From Paenibacillus sp. JZ16 (GTDB lineage: Bacteria; Bacillota; Bacilli; Paenibacillales; Paenibacillaceae): 64,000 bases of DNA. Below the pieces are notes generated by a model, which saw only the letters and a program-made list of their open reading frames with translations, had not been told where the DNA came from and did no database searches. Both the position numbers and the translations under genes were made by a program. The stretch covers positions 1,550,001 through 1,614,000 of the forward strand of contig NZ_CP017659.1 in assembly GCF_015326965.1 (NCBI RefSeq), read 5' to 3'. Positions 9,220 through 18,457 of this stretch are shown in pieces. Numbering within the stretch: position 1 is the stretch's first letter; every line of letters starts with the position of its first letter.

Positions 9220-9371
9220 GGGATACTTCCTTTCGATTGTGTGATTCAGAGCCGTGATGACTCAAGTAGTAAATAAAAACAAAACACGCTGCTAACATTC
9301 CAGAAGTTCTGTTCCCTCTTTAAATAGTAGTTGATATTGAGGTGCAACTGCAACTTTAGTGTTGTAACGTC

Positions 9372-9408
9372 AAAAAGACGCTGCAACCGGAAGGTCGCAA
9401 CGTCTTTT
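9372..9408 (-). terminator. Terminator of the EamA transporter gene
   Basis: AAAGACGTTGCGACC, loop TTCC, GGTTGCAGCGTCTTTTT on the minus strand: a long stem with a U run, just downstream of the stop at 9450. Confidence 0.8.
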
Positions 9409-9449
9409 ATCTTATGCCAACATCGTGCTGCTTGATATCGCTGTGCCAC

Positions 9450-10352
9450 CTATCTTTGTACCGCTGGCACCCCGCCCCGCTTCTGAGCCGCTATCTGCGG
9501 ATACGCTATGCCCAGCAGGATCACGATAACCCCGATCCATTGCAGCGCAGTCACCTGCTCGCTCAGCACCAGCACCGATGCAATAACGGCAACGGGCAGC
9601 TCTCCGGCACCAAGGATGGTTGCCAATCCCGTACTGATTTTGGGCGCACCGAGTGCGAATAGCAGTACTGGAAGAACAACGCCGAATACGCCTAAGATTA
9701 AGCCGAACAGCCATAACCCGTTGTCAAACAGGGATATCTCCGTGTACGCTTTCGGCGTGAACAGGATCGTCAGCAGAATAAGCCCACCCGTTGAGGTATA
9801 AAAGCTCCGGGTAATGGGTGACATCTGCGTCTCGACCCGGCCGCTGAAGAAGACAAACAAAGCCATCATCAAAGCCGCGGTCAGTCCCAATATTGCCCCT
9901 TTCCAATTCAATTGAATCTCGCCTGCACCCAACATCCCCCCAGCCATCATCGTCCCGACGAACAGGATGATAACGGAGATGACGGTGGATTTATCCGGCC
10001 ATTGCCGTTTTACAACAGCTTCGATAATGACACCGATCCAGGTGAATTGAAATAGAAGCACGACGGCGATCGATGCCGGAATGCTCTGAAGGGCAAGGTA
10101 ATACGTGACGCCTGTAAGGCATGTACATAACCCAACCCCGGCTAGCCTTAGGAATTGCTTGCCCGTGACCTTATGTCGTCCAAAAAACAGCATCAGCAAC
10201 AGCAGAATGAGCCAGCCTGTCCCGAATTGGCTGATCATCACCTCCTGAAATAGGAACCCTTCCTGGTAAGCAAGCTTTACAACCGTTGACAGAATTCCGA
10301 AACAGCAGGCTCCCAAAAATACGAAGAATGAATTTTTCAACAAATGCAACAA
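9450..10352 (-). CDS. EamA/DMT family transporter
   Basis: This 300-residue membrane protein has about ten hydrophobic helices in two similar halves, the layout of the drug/metabolite transporter superfamily. The second half carries the usual EamA ending in which LATILGAGELPVAVIASVLVLSE is followed by a helix with WIGVIVILLGI. The TTG start at 10352 follows GGGGGAG at seven bases. It probably exports a small metabolite or amino-acid-like compound; the substrate cannot be told from sequence. It stands alone between two terminators. Confidence 0.85.
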   Translation of the reverse strand: MLHLLKNSFFVFLGACCFGILSTVVKLAYQEGFLFQEVMISQFGTGWLILLLLMLFFGRHKVTGKQFLRLAGVGLCTCLTGVTYYLALQSIPASIAVVLLFQFTWIGVIIEAVVKRQWPDKSTVISVIILFVGTMMAGGMLGAGEIQLNWKGAILGLTAALMMALFVFFSGRVETQMSPITRSFYTSTGGLILLTILFTPKAYTEISLFDNGLWLFGLILGVFGVVLPVLLFALGAPKISTGLATILGAGELPVAVIASVLVLSEQVTALQWIGVIVILLGIAYPQIAAQKRGGVPAVQR

Positions 10353-10375
10353 CGTGAAACTCCCCCTTACGCAAC

Positions 10376-10429
10376 AAAAAACCCCACTTTCACTGTTTTG
10401 GAATCCAGAAAACAGTAAAAAGTGGGGTT
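10376..10429 (-). terminator. Terminator of the sigma-BtrH fusion gene
   Basis: On the minus strand AACCCCACTTTTTACTGTTTT pairs across a short loop with AAAACAGTGAAAGTGGGG and a run of T follows. It separates the sigma-factor gene from the EamA gene. Confidence 0.8.
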
Positions 10430-10500
10430 GGCTCTGTTTGATATTGAATTATGGTCTTATCTTAAGACAAAACCTCAACATTGTAAATACCAACCACTAA

Positions 10501-12249
10501 TTAAGAAGACAACTTTGCAAAGATCTCTTTCAATTTAGCAACGGCTTCGATCTCCAGAGCTTTAATATCCTCTACCAGCGTTATCGCAGTCATAGCTTGA
10601 TCCTCCGAATTAGGCTCTCCGCCTACCGGAAATGGGAACATCTGATGCAGGACACTGAATTTCTCGCACATTCCCGTATATAACACGCTGGCTTCTTTAA
10701 ACTGCTGCGTGAGCTCCGGTCCTTCGGTATTCGCATCCGGCCATGCTGCTATCAGTTCCTTGAAGAACTCAGCAGCGTAATACCGGGCATCTCTTAATAC
10801 CTCGATGTTGTATGCATGGCCGTTCGGTTCGATCTTCCGCCCCTGCAGCGATTCGATCCAAGCATCGTATGCCGCAATCCCCTTCACTGCCGTCGGAACC
10901 ACGCTTTCTTTCCCCTCATATTGTTCGATGGCAGTTTCAAGCGCAAGTCGAAGCTGCTGTTGAAGCGTTAAATCGACCGATCCCTCAATGGCCAGAACGA
11001 ACAGCTCTTCCATTACACTCCTTCCGAGATTCTCATAAGGGAGCGTATCCGCTTTTCCGCATACTTCCCCATAGAGGGTTCTGGTCTCATCGTCATAGCC
11101 ATACAGCGTACCAAATTCAGGGAAGAAAATATCCCATGCCAGCACAGGGTATCCGCGGTCCAGCGAGCTATGAATCAAATCAAGGGCCCTTGGCAGCTCC
11201 TGATGAATGCTGCGCTTGCCCATGGCACTCTTCTCCAAGGCAGATGGATCCAGCAGATTGGCATTGGTACCGATGCCGCCCGACATGCCGTCGATGAATT
11301 TGGAATGGAAGCCGATATTATGAAGACCCCGGGATAATACTTCACCAAAAAAATACGCGGTCGGACCTGCAATGTGAACCTGATCCGGAATGATGTTAAT
11401 TCGGAATGCATGACCTGTCAGCCCCATAACCATCGGCAGGGATAGCTTCCGATCTGTAAATTGCAGCATTTTATACGTGGCATCCGCAGCAGTTGTCCAA
11501 GTTTTGATTTCTTTCAACGATCCTTCGTACTGTAGAATCTTCTTATTCATAATTCCCAAGTCCCTTCTCGTCTTAATATAAGAGTCAACGGTTACGCGAA
11601 TTTTTTCTTGGATCACTTTCTTCCGCGATCTCGAAATAATCTGATACACATTGGCTGAAGAGAGCTGAAACAAGTCAGCAATTTCTTGCGGGGACAGCTG
11701 ATCGAAAAAATGAGATTCGAAAATAAGCCGTTCGCGTGGCTTCAGGCGTTGAATGATGTTCGTTAAAACACGCAGCGTCTCTTGCTGGACGATTCGTTCC
11801 TCCGGTACGTTGAATCCTGCGGCCGCTTCGGCTGAAGAATGATGGAGCCTTCCCAGAATGCTGTCCAGACTATTCCACTGATCTGCACTCCCGGCACTAT
11901 CATACCTTCCCCTGCCTTCAAGCTCGGTGAATGTCTGCTCTTTCATCGCGGAGCTTCCCTTAAGCCGGGTATAGGCCTGATTCCGTACGATCCGCTGCAC
12001 CCAGGGCAGGAAACGCCGGGTATCGACCAGTTTGCCCAAGTGCAAAAATGCCCGGACCAATGCATCCTGTACAACGTCCTCTGCCAGGTAGGACTCCCGG
12101 GTTATAGCTCTGGCATAGCCATAAACCTTGGACCGATGACGCCGAACAAGCTCACCGAAAGCTTCCCGCTCCCCTGCCTGCGCATGTTTCACCAACTCCT
12201 GATCTTCCATCTCATCCCACTGGACCGTTCTGTCTGCTGTCGTATCCAA
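10501..12249 (-). CDS. ECF-type sigma factor fused to a BtrH-like C-terminal domain
   Basis: The N-terminal ~215 residues are a sigma-70 factor of ECF type: region 2 from LVKHAQAGEREAFGELVRRH through AEDVVQDALVRAFLHLG, and region 4 in LKPRERLIFESHFF...LSPQEIADLFQLSSANVYQII. The remaining ~340 residues form a separate domain with TGHAFRINI, GPTAYFFGEVL, GYPVLAWDI and EFGTLYGYDDETRTLYGE, which resembles the BtrH N-terminal (papain-like) domain used in acyl transfer. No anti-sigma gene is adjacent, so the C-terminal domain may sense a ligand; that is inference. Start is uncertain: the TTG at 12249 has GAAAGAGGG upstream, an ATG at 12210 is possible, and an in-frame TTG at 12315 lies only about eight bases from the predicted transcript start. 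Confidence 0.8.
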   Translation of the reverse strand: MDTTADRTVQWDEMEDQELVKHAQAGEREAFGELVRRHRSKVYGYARAITRESYLAEDVVQDALVRAFLHLGKLVDTRRFLPWVQRIVRNQAYTRLKGSSAMKEQTFTELEGRGRYDSAGSADQWNSLDSILGRLHHSSAEAAAGFNVPEERIVQQETLRVLTNIIQRLKPRERLIFESHFFDQLSPQEIADLFQLSSANVYQIISRSRKKVIQEKIRVTVDSYIKTRRDLGIMNKKILQYEGSLKEIKTWTTAADATYKMLQFTDRKLSLPMVMGLTGHAFRINIIPDQVHIAGPTAYFFGEVLSRGLHNIGFHSKFIDGMSGGIGTNANLLDPSALEKSAMGKRSIHQELPRALDLIHSSLDRGYPVLAWDIFFPEFGTLYGYDDETRTLYGEVCGKADTLPYENLGRSVMEELFVLAIEGSVDLTLQQQLRLALETAIEQYEGKESVVPTAVKGIAAYDAWIESLQGRKIEPNGHAYNIEVLRDARYYAAEFFKELIAAWPDANTEGPELTQQFKEASVLYTGMCEKFSVLHQMFPFPVGGEPNSEDQAMTAITLVEDIKALEIEAVAKLKEIFAKLSS

Positions 12250-12329
12250 TTGCTCAAACCCTCTTTCGTATCGTTGACTACTTATATGACCAGAGAAGTT
12301 CGTTATTTCTGACAACGTAATTGAAAAAT

Positions 12330-12335
12330 ATTATA
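12330..12335 (-). promoter_or_regulatory. -10 box (TATAAT) upstream of the sigma-BtrH gene
   Basis: A perfect TATAAT on the minus strand about 80 bases before the chosen start; no convincing -35 hexamer. The rest of 12336-12589 holds no gene; no clear promoter for the tdk gene was found. Confidence 0.35.
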
Positions 12336-12589
12336 CCTTTTTTTGATTAAGCCTGGTGCCATGATACAAAGATAACCTCGCCATATTGCGCGGCGAAGTC
12401 CTGTCCCTTTTTTTCATTCCGCGATTAAGTTAAATATGTCAGAATATAGTCCTTACAGGCAATGGACAAAAGATGCCCAATAATGCGACAATATACTCTG
12501 CATGTCATATCTTATATCGTAAGAATAACGAAATTTGTATCACTACACTAAAAGAAGCAACATTGTACTTATAGGAAGGGAACGAAAGC

Positions 12590-13162
12590 ATGGCTCAATT
12601 ATTTTTTAAGTACGGCTCCATGAACAGTGGTAAATCCATCGAAATTTTGAAAGTCGCCCATAACTACGAAGAACAGAACAAACCGGTGCTCCTTTTTACA
12701 TCCGCTATCGATGACCGGGATGCCGTTGGGTATGTGTCCTCACGAATCGGCCTGCGACGCGAAGCGATACCTATAACCGATACGACCGATATCTATGGGA
12801 TTGTGAAGGAGCATCAGCCTAAGCCATACTGCGTTCTCGTTGACGAATGCCAGTTCCTCTCCAAGGACAGCATCCTGCAGCTCGTTCGGATCGTAGATGA
12901 GCTTAACGTGCCTGTCATGGGCTTCGGCTTGAAGAATGATTTCCGGAACGAGCTGTTTGAAGGCAGCCGCTGGATGCTGATTTACGCCGATAAAATCGAG
13001 GAAATGAAAACGATCTGCTGGTTCTGCGAACGTAAAGCGATCATGAACCTTCGCGTCATTGACGGTAAACCCGTATATGCCGGCGAGCAGATCCTGATCG
13101 GAGGGAATGATACCTACTTCCCTGTTTGCCGCAAATGTCATACCAATCCCCCTTTATCATAG
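12590..13162 (+). CDS. tdk: Thymidine kinase
   Basis: This 190-residue enzyme phosphorylates thymidine to dTMP in pyrimidine salvage. It has the P-loop GSMNSGKS (residues 9-16), the VLVDECQFL segment with the Walker B aspartate and catalytic glutamate, the GFGLKNDFR segment, and a zinc site formed by CWFC and CRKC near the C-terminus. All are diagnostic of type II thymidine kinases, and the length is normal. AGGAAGGGAA lies upstream of the ATG. It is followed 49 bases later by a small gene on the same strand. Confidence 0.95.
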   Translation: MAQLFFKYGSMNSGKSIEILKVAHNYEEQNKPVLLFTSAIDDRDAVGYVSSRIGLRREAIPITDTTDIYGIVKEHQPKPYCVLVDECQFLSKDSILQLVRIVDELNVPVMGFGLKNDFRNELFEGSRWMLIYADKIEEMKTICWFCERKAIMNLRVIDGKPVYAGEQILIGGNDTYFPVCRKCHTNPPLS

Positions 13163-13211
13163 GACTTTTACGAACAATCCACCATTCAAAACGTAAGGAG
13201 TAGGATGACCC

Positions 13212-13424
13212 ATGCCGATAGTCAGACCGCTATTAACCGACCAGGACTTTCAGGAAGTTATGGAGCAGCAGACCCGTATACGCATCTTCAAGGATAATCA
13301 TCTGATTGACTCCGGCAGTATCGTCATCCGATTCACCGACGAAACCGTCATTACGCAATCCAGCGTCAGCTCGCTCGGCTATCATAAGCGGGATGAATGC
13401 GAATTTTTTGAAGTACGGAAATGA
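13212..13424 (+). CDS. Small hypothetical protein downstream of tdk
   Basis: A 70-residue frame with AAGGAG and a second AGGA upstream of the ATG at 13212. The protein (MPIVRPLLTDQDFQEVMEQQ...) is soluble, predicted alpha then beta, with a run of alternating hydrophobic residues in IRIFKDNHLIDSGSIVIRF. I do not recognise the family. Its spacing from tdk suggests co-transcription. No other start is plausible. Confidence 0.6.
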   Translation: MPIVRPLLTDQDFQEVMEQQTRIRIFKDNHLIDSGSIVIRFTDETVITQSSVSSLGYHKRDECEFFEVRK

Positions 13425-13609
13425 CATATGGATGGCCTGAGCGCTTTTAGATTGACGGCTTTCATGGAGCTTCGATCAGACACTCAGGCAATCCCCTCTC
13501 TTCGATCAGTGCTTTTTCAGTATACAGTCCGCATATAGCCGAAGTTACTTGCGAGATAAGGATGGTAAGACTTTAATGGTTTACTTGTTTTTATCTCCTA
13601 AATAAACAG

Positions 13610-13650
13610 ACGGCCTTCTGCAGAAGAGGATCTGCAAAAAACCGCCGTTC
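13610..13650 (-). terminator. Possible terminator of the yitT-like gene
   Basis: GCAGA/TCTGC with outer ACGGC/GCCGT pairing downstream of the stop at 13689 on the minus strand; the U run is short. The rest of the 13425-13688 gap shows nothing further. Confidence 0.35.
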
Positions 13651-13688
13651 GTTAATCAACCTATTACATCAATAGCATGTACGTGCAC

Positions 13689-14555
13689 CTAGTGAATATC
13701 TGACTTCGCCATACTCCCACCCAGCACATCCGCGACATTTTGAATCGAAATAAATGCGTTCTTATCTATTTCCTGCACAACCGTCTTCAGCTTCGCAATC
13801 TCCAGCCGGGTGATGACGCAATAAATCATCTGCGTATCCTCTTTCGAATATCCGCCCTTGGCATAAATCATCGTCGTGCTGCGGCCCAGACGCTGCATGA
13901 TGGCACTTGAGATTTCTTCATATTCATTGGATATAATCGTAACGGATTTGGACTCATCCAAGCCCTCTACCACAATATCCATCACTTTTGCCGCTATGTA
14001 GTATGAAAAAATCGAATACATGGCCGAATCTGCACCGAATACAAACCCTGCCGTAATAAAAATAAACACGTTGATAATCATGATGATCTGCCCGACCGGC
14101 ATGCGCAGCTTTTTGGACAGCAGGATAGCAACAATCTCCGTACCATCAAGAGCTCCGCCGTAACGGATAACAAGACCTACCCCCAGACCAAGGACCAAAC
14201 CACCAAACAGCACCGCCAAAATTTTCTCGTTCGTAAACGGGTCTACATGATGCAGGAAGGTTGTCGCCACCGACAATACCACGATCCCGTACAGTGTGGA
14301 AAATGCGAACGTTTTGCCGATCTGCTTATAACCGATGAACAGAAACGGCAAGTTGATAATGAAGAGGAACACACCCAGTTTAATGGGCGTAATCGATGAT
14401 AATACGATGGAAATACCGGTAATACCCCCGTCGATAATTTCGTTGGGCACCAGGAATATTTCTAGCGCCACGGCCATCAGAACTGCACCGATGGTAATAA
14501 AGATGAACCGTTTCAGAATTTCGCCAACTGTCAGATTTTTGTGTTTTTTGACCAT
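13689..14555 (-). CDS. YitT family membrane protein
   Basis: This 288-residue protein has five to six membrane helices at the N-terminus (the ISLVPNEIIDGGITGISI-like region and GGLVLGLGVGLVIRYGGALDGTEI are typical of YitT/DUF161) and a C-terminal cytosolic DUF2179 domain (SKSVTIIS...IYCVITRLE). Length and both domains are normal. AAAGGAG precedes the ATG. The function of the family is not established; some members have been linked to transport. It stands alone. Confidence 0.88.
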   Translation of the reverse strand: MVKKHKNLTVGEILKRFIFITIGAVLMAVALEIFLVPNEIIDGGITGISIVLSSITPIKLGVFLFIINLPFLFIGYKQIGKTFAFSTLYGIVVLSVATTFLHHVDPFTNEKILAVLFGGLVLGLGVGLVIRYGGALDGTEIVAILLSKKLRMPVGQIIMIINVFIFITAGFVFGADSAMYSIFSYYIAAKVMDIVVEGLDESKSVTIISNEYEEISSAIMQRLGRSTTMIYAKGGYSKEDTQMIYCVITRLEIAKLKTVVQEIDKNAFISIQNVADVLGGSMAKSDIH

Positions 14556-14663
14556 GCCATTCTCCTTTTGTATCTTTTTTCACACGAAGTGCCTGTCGAA
14601 GAACCATTGTATTAAAAAAAGGAATGGCATGTCAATGTTGACACGCTAAGTGACATGGGTCTT

Positions 14664-15272
14664 TTAGTCCATTGCCTTGTCATCCAGACATAAGGAACGC
14701 AGATGCTGCTCGAGAATCCTTTCGATCTTTTCTTTGGCAAGTTGCTGTGGCCTCATGATATGATGAATCGCTAATCCATCCACCAATGCGTATATGCGCT
14801 CCTTCTCATAATCAAGATCCAGCTCCGGTTTAGCCAGCTTATGTGCGACCAGGGTATCCACCGCATAATGGCACGCCTTGGTTAATCCATCATACATATG
14901 ATCGGTCATTATTCTTAACTCGGGATAGACAAGTGCTTTGGCAACAAACGACATCCACACCTCCATTTCCATCGTCCTATCCTCATCCATCGGCAGAAAT
15001 TGCATCAATACTTGTTTTACATCCTCAAACACGGGTCCCTTCAAGGACAAAGTCAAAAAGCGTTCTTCAATCCTCTCGATCATCAGGTTCATACAAAAAG
15101 CCAACAACTCAGCTTGGCTGGTAAAATAGTGTCTCAGCGAACCTACGGATAACTCCGCCTCTTCGGCGATATTGCGTACCGTCGCTTTTTCGAGTCCACC
15201 CCTCTGAATCACCCGCAGGGCAGCCTCAGCGACCCGTTGTCTTTGTTTATCATGATCTACGATTTTCGGCAT
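14664..15272 (-). CDS. TetR family transcriptional regulator (BetI-like)
   Basis: About 202 residues. The N-terminal DNA-binding domain is plain: RQRVAEAALRVIQRGGLEKA, then a helix-turn-helix in TVRNIAEEAELSVGSLRHYF. The C-terminal ligand domain is of the BetI/YfiR type. MPKIVDHDKQR at 15272 fits the family N-terminus; a GTG five codons upstream (15287) is an alternative. The CPBP gene starts divergently about 200 bases away and is the most likely neighbour target; no operator was identified with confidence. Confidence 0.85.
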   Translation of the reverse strand: MPKIVDHDKQRQRVAEAALRVIQRGGLEKATVRNIAEEAELSVGSLRHYFTSQAELLAFCMNLMIERIEERFLTLSLKGPVFEDVKQVLMQFLPMDEDRTMEMEVWMSFVAKALVYPELRIMTDHMYDGLTKACHYAVDTLVAHKLAKPELDLDYEKERIYALVDGLAIHHIMRPQQLAKEKIERILEQHLRSLCLDDKAMD

Positions 15273-15472
15273 AATCCCATTATACACTTCCGGTTTTTTT
15301 TAATACAACGTACCATAAACAACATTTCAGCATCTTTATTTGCTTCTTTAATGCCTACCTTCGTAAAAATAGGTTCTTTCTATGGAACACCTTGATAGAA
15401 GCAATACTATATATATTAATGTCAAAAAGAATAGGAACACGGGCAGCGTGTTCTTAAGAGAGGGGCGAGTTC

Positions 15473-16444
15473 ATCATTCGCACATTAACTGAATCGAAGG
15501 CTAAACACGGTGTTTCTCGGGCATTCCGTGATCGGGAGAGCCGTTTAAACCTGTTCTGGCGTGTCGTCCTTGGGTGGCTGGCTTTTGTTACAGGGCTCGG
15601 ACTAGCAGTTGTGATAGCCACGGTAGCGGGTTCATACCAGATCCCTACCCTCGGGCTCCAAATCCTCCTTGCCGTCGTAACAACAAGCATATCCGTGCCG
15701 CTGATTTATCTGCTTAGGCGTTATGTCGACCAGCGGCCCTGGAGCGGACTTGGTCTTAGCTCTGTTCCTTCCGGTTTTCGTTATTTCCTTCTCGGCATCG
15801 GTTTCCTTGCCCTGGTCACGGCAGCAGCCTTGCTGATCGGCAGCGCCGCCGGATGGCTCCGGATCGTGGATTTCCACTTCCCAATCGTTACGATGCTCGT
15901 TATCCTCATCAACGTCCCGATTGCATTTTTTTATGAAGCCTTTCCAGAAGAGATCACCTTCCGCGGTTATGTGTACCGGAACTTAAACACCCGTTTTCCG
16001 CGCTGGCTTGCTTTGGTCCTTCAGGTCGTAATGTTCGTGCTTGCGCCTATCGCTGTAACGGCATTCATGGTGGCCATAGGAATAGGGACATGGGATTTGA
16101 TTACGGTGGAGTATATCATCAATTTAGTTGCTTTTGGTACGGTATTGCAGCTGTCCCGCATCGTATCCCACAATCTGTGGATGAGCATCGGCTTTCACCT
16201 GGCCTGGCTGGAGATGGTCCGGTACGCCGTGGTACCCTCCCAATATGCATTCATCGAGATTGAATACCTTTCGGTTTGGGGCAATTATATGGTAACGATC
16301 GGTTCGGTCATTATTGGGATCATCCTATTGATCGTCTGGTCGCTGCGGAGCAAGAACCGAATCGATTGGAACGGGATCGAGCCGGATCTCCCGCCGGATT
16401 CGAATCCTGAAACCAAGGAAGCGCTGCCCGCCCAATCTGTATAA
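15473..16444 (+). CDS. CPBP family intramembrane metalloprotease
   Basis: A membrane protein with about seven helices and the CPBP (Abi) signature: EEITFR for the EExxxR motif near 15946-15963 and a later FH in SIGFHLAWL. The first canonical start is a GTG at 15611, but that falls inside the first membrane helix (FWRVVLGWLAFVTGLGLAVVIA). The frame is open and coding-like back to 15458, and GAGAGGGG at 15458-15465 lies seven bases before an ATC (15473) and ten before an ATT (15476). I therefore place the start there, as a possible rare start codon. Likely a protease or protease-like protein; substrate unknown. A terminator follows. Confidence 0.7.
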   Translation: MIRTLTESKAKHGVSRAFRDRESRLNLFWRVVLGWLAFVTGLGLAVVIATVAGSYQIPTLGLQILLAVVTTSISVPLIYLLRRYVDQRPWSGLGLSSVPSGFRYFLLGIGFLALVTAAALLIGSAAGWLRIVDFHFPIVTMLVILINVPIAFFYEAFPEEITFRGYVYRNLNTRFPRWLALVLQVVMFVLAPIAVTAFMVAIGIGTWDLITVEYIINLVAFGTVLQLSRIVSHNLWMSIGFHLAWLEMVRYAVVPSQYAFIEIEYLSVWGNYMVTIGSVIIGIILLIVWSLRSKNRIDWNGIEPDLPPDSNPETKEALPAQSV

Positions 16445-16461
16445 GAACCGATAAAGGATAT

Positions 16462-16503
16462 AGCTCAAACTCACCATGGCTTTAGGAGAGTTTGAGCTTT
16501 TCC
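16462..16503 (+). terminator. Terminator of the CPBP gene
   Basis: AGCTCAAACTC and GAGTTTGAGCTTTTC form an 11-bp stem with a short U run just after the stop at 16444. Confidence 0.75.
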
Positions 16504-16546
16504 CGTATCCCTCCTCCCGGTTCAATACTTGCAATTTATAATATTG

Positions 16547-16558
16547 ATTCTGGTTATG
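16547..16558 (+). promoter_or_regulatory. Extended -10 promoter of the TVP38-like gene
   Basis: TATGCTATAAT, a perfect -10 hexamer with an upstream TG pair, about 75 bases before the start at 16633. No good -35 box is present, which suits an extended -10 promoter. Confidence 0.5.
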
Positions 16559-16632
16559 CTATAATATATTTCATCCGTGATCGACCGGAAAATACATAAT
16601 TTTACCCTAGGCAGGGAGAGGATTTACTCATC

Positions 16633-17286
16633 ATGTTGGAATGGCTTCAGAACTTGTGGACCCATATGAAAGAAATTGACATGGATCAAGTGCAGGAATG
16701 GCTTCAGCAGTACTCGCAGCTGGGTCCCATCCCGGGTATTTTGCTTCCATTTATAGAGGCGTTCCTTCCCTTTCTGCCCCTTATCGTACTGGTGATGGGG
16801 AACTCCGCGGCCTATGGATTATGGTGGGGATTCCTGCTGTCGTGGATCGGCGTTTGCCTTGGATCCGTTACGGTGTTCTGGATTGTTCGTAAGCTGGGAG
16901 GCAAGCTTGGATTGCTTATCCAAAAAAGAATGCCGGGATCCCAGCGCTTCTTCCATTGGATCGAAGAAAAGGGCTTTACGCCGATCTTCATCCTGTACTG
17001 CTTCCCCTTCACGCCTTCCTCACTGATCAATATCGCATCCGGCATCAGCACGATATCGGCAACGACGTTCACGATAGCCGTTATGGCAGGTAAATCCGTG
17101 ATGATTTTTATGGTGGCATTCATTGGACATGACTGGCAAGCCTTTGTCCAACAGCCTTGGCGCATTCTTATCGCGGCCATCGTCCTCTGGCTGCTGTGGC
17201 TTGCCGGCAAAAAGATGGAAAACCGTTACCATCATGAAGATCAGCCGGGAAGTGTCGTGATCAGCAGCAAAAAGACGAAGCGTTAG
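16633..17286 (+). CDS. TVP38/TMEM64 (VTT domain) family membrane protein
   Basis: 217 residues with about six hydrophobic segments. The central stretch, from PGILLPFIEAFLPFLPLIV to GSVTVFWIVRKLGGKLG and the later FCFPFTP-like region (YCFPFTPSSLINIASG), is the VTT domain found in DedA and TVP38 proteins. These integral membrane proteins are thought to act in lipid scrambling or membrane homeostasis. It starts after AGGGAGAGG and ends in a basic tail (SSKKTKR). Monocistronic; a hairpin separates it from the convergent acetyltransferase gene. Confidence 0.82.
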   Translation: MLEWLQNLWTHMKEIDMDQVQEWLQQYSQLGPIPGILLPFIEAFLPFLPLIVLVMGNSAAYGLWWGFLLSWIGVCLGSVTVFWIVRKLGGKLGLLIQKRMPGSQRFFHWIEEKGFTPIFILYCFPFTPSSLINIASGISTISATTFTIAVMAGKSVMIFMVAFIGHDWQAFVQQPWRILIAAIVLWLLWLAGKKMENRYHHEDQPGSVVISSKKTKR

Positions 17287-17288
17287 AT

Positions 17289-17350
17289 GCATAACAAGAC
17301 AACAAGACCCGCCGGTCCCGGTTGCTGGGATGGGCGGGTCTTGTTATGCA
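17289..17350. terminator. Bidirectional hairpin between convergent genes
   Basis: AACAAGACCCGCC pairs with GGCGGGTCTTGTT; a flanking GCATAACAAGAC/GTTATGC adds further pairing. There is no clear U run, but the position between two stops fits termination. Confidence 0.55.
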
Positions 17351-17379
17351 TGGACGGGTCGTGATGGAAACCATTATGT

Positions 17380-18261
17380 TCACTCCAATACGTAAGCCGC
17401 CAGTTTATGCACCGTCTCAAAGCCCGCACGATGATACAGCTGGAGCGCCCCTGCATTGTCTTGGTCCACGCATAACGAGATTTCTTCCAGCTGCAGGACT
17501 TGGAATAAATAATGAAGAGCTTGATCAAGCAGGAGCCCGCCATAGCCTTTGCGCCGGAATTGTTCGGATACCGCGATGTATTCAATATTTCCTTCCTGGA
17601 AATCCGGGTCTCCCTCCACATAAACATACCCGACGAAACGGCCTTCTTCCGTAAATATGAAGAGCCGGTGATACTCATCCAGCTTCTGCAAAATAGACTC
17701 CGAGCTGAGATAGGTATTCGGGAAGGCGGTGCCATGCAGATTCTCGAACTCATCCCAATATTCGGGCGTGATATCCTGCAATCCAGGCGCGGTATTCGCT
17801 AACAAGGTGGATTTTTGGATTTTCAGCACATGATGCACACCTGTCTTTCTTCCCCCTTTGTCCTCCATAAACCTCGCAGCGGACGGATGAGCTACATTAT
17901 AAAATCCGAAATAGCGTGTTACGCTGCCATTCAGCTTCATTGTTCCATCAACCCATAGCTCCTTCGCCAATCGATGCCAAAGCTCGCCTTCCGCATCGAT
18001 AAAAGGTCCCCATATTTCAGCAGTTCCCTCTTCTTCGTCCACATCGAATCCCAATGCGCCCACCATCTGATCTTGATCATAGATCACGGTAAATCGCTGG
18101 CTGCTCAGCCGGCCATTTTCCGAAAAATCTTCCAGCAGCGTGCTGTAGACCTCCCCTTCCTGTTCGCCGCAATATCCGACATGATGATGACGATCCCCAT
18201 TCATTCGGGCAAGAAAGGAAGACAGCTCTCTTAATTTCGTTTGATCTGTATCCAATACCAT
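17380..18261 (-). CDS. GNAT family N-acetyltransferase, tandem GNAT domains
   Basis: 293 residues. The C-terminal half has a clear GNAT acetyl-CoA motif (IEYIAVSEQFRRKGYGGLLLDQAL) followed by NAGALQLYHRAGF. The N-terminal half has a degenerate second GNAT fold (MVGALGFDVDEEEGTAEIWGPF). Such tandem proteins acetylate small molecules or amines; the substrate is unknown. AAGGAG lies 11 bases before the ATG at 18261. Monocistronic. Confidence 0.82.
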   Translation of the reverse strand: MVLDTDQTKLRELSSFLARMNGDRHHHVGYCGEQEGEVYSTLLEDFSENGRLSSQRFTVIYDQDQMVGALGFDVDEEEGTAEIWGPFIDAEGELWHRLAKELWVDGTMKLNGSVTRYFGFYNVAHPSAARFMEDKGGRKTGVHHVLKIQKSTLLANTAPGLQDITPEYWDEFENLHGTAFPNTYLSSESILQKLDEYHRLFIFTEEGRFVGYVYVEGDPDFQEGNIEYIAVSEQFRRKGYGGLLLDQALHYLFQVLQLEEISLCVDQDNAGALQLYHRAGFETVHKLAAYVLE

Positions 18262-18457
18262 CTGTACACATTCTCCTTGTTCAGGATCAGCTTTCCCAGC
18301 GTGATTTCCGAGGGCTCCTCGAACCTGTTTTGGTCAATTTTACCACGAGATGATACCCGTGAGCCAAACATGAAACAAGAAATGGGCTTCCCATATGCTT
18401 GGAAAGCCCATCTCATCTTCTCGATCATTCAATCGGGACCTTGTTTACGGTTGACGG

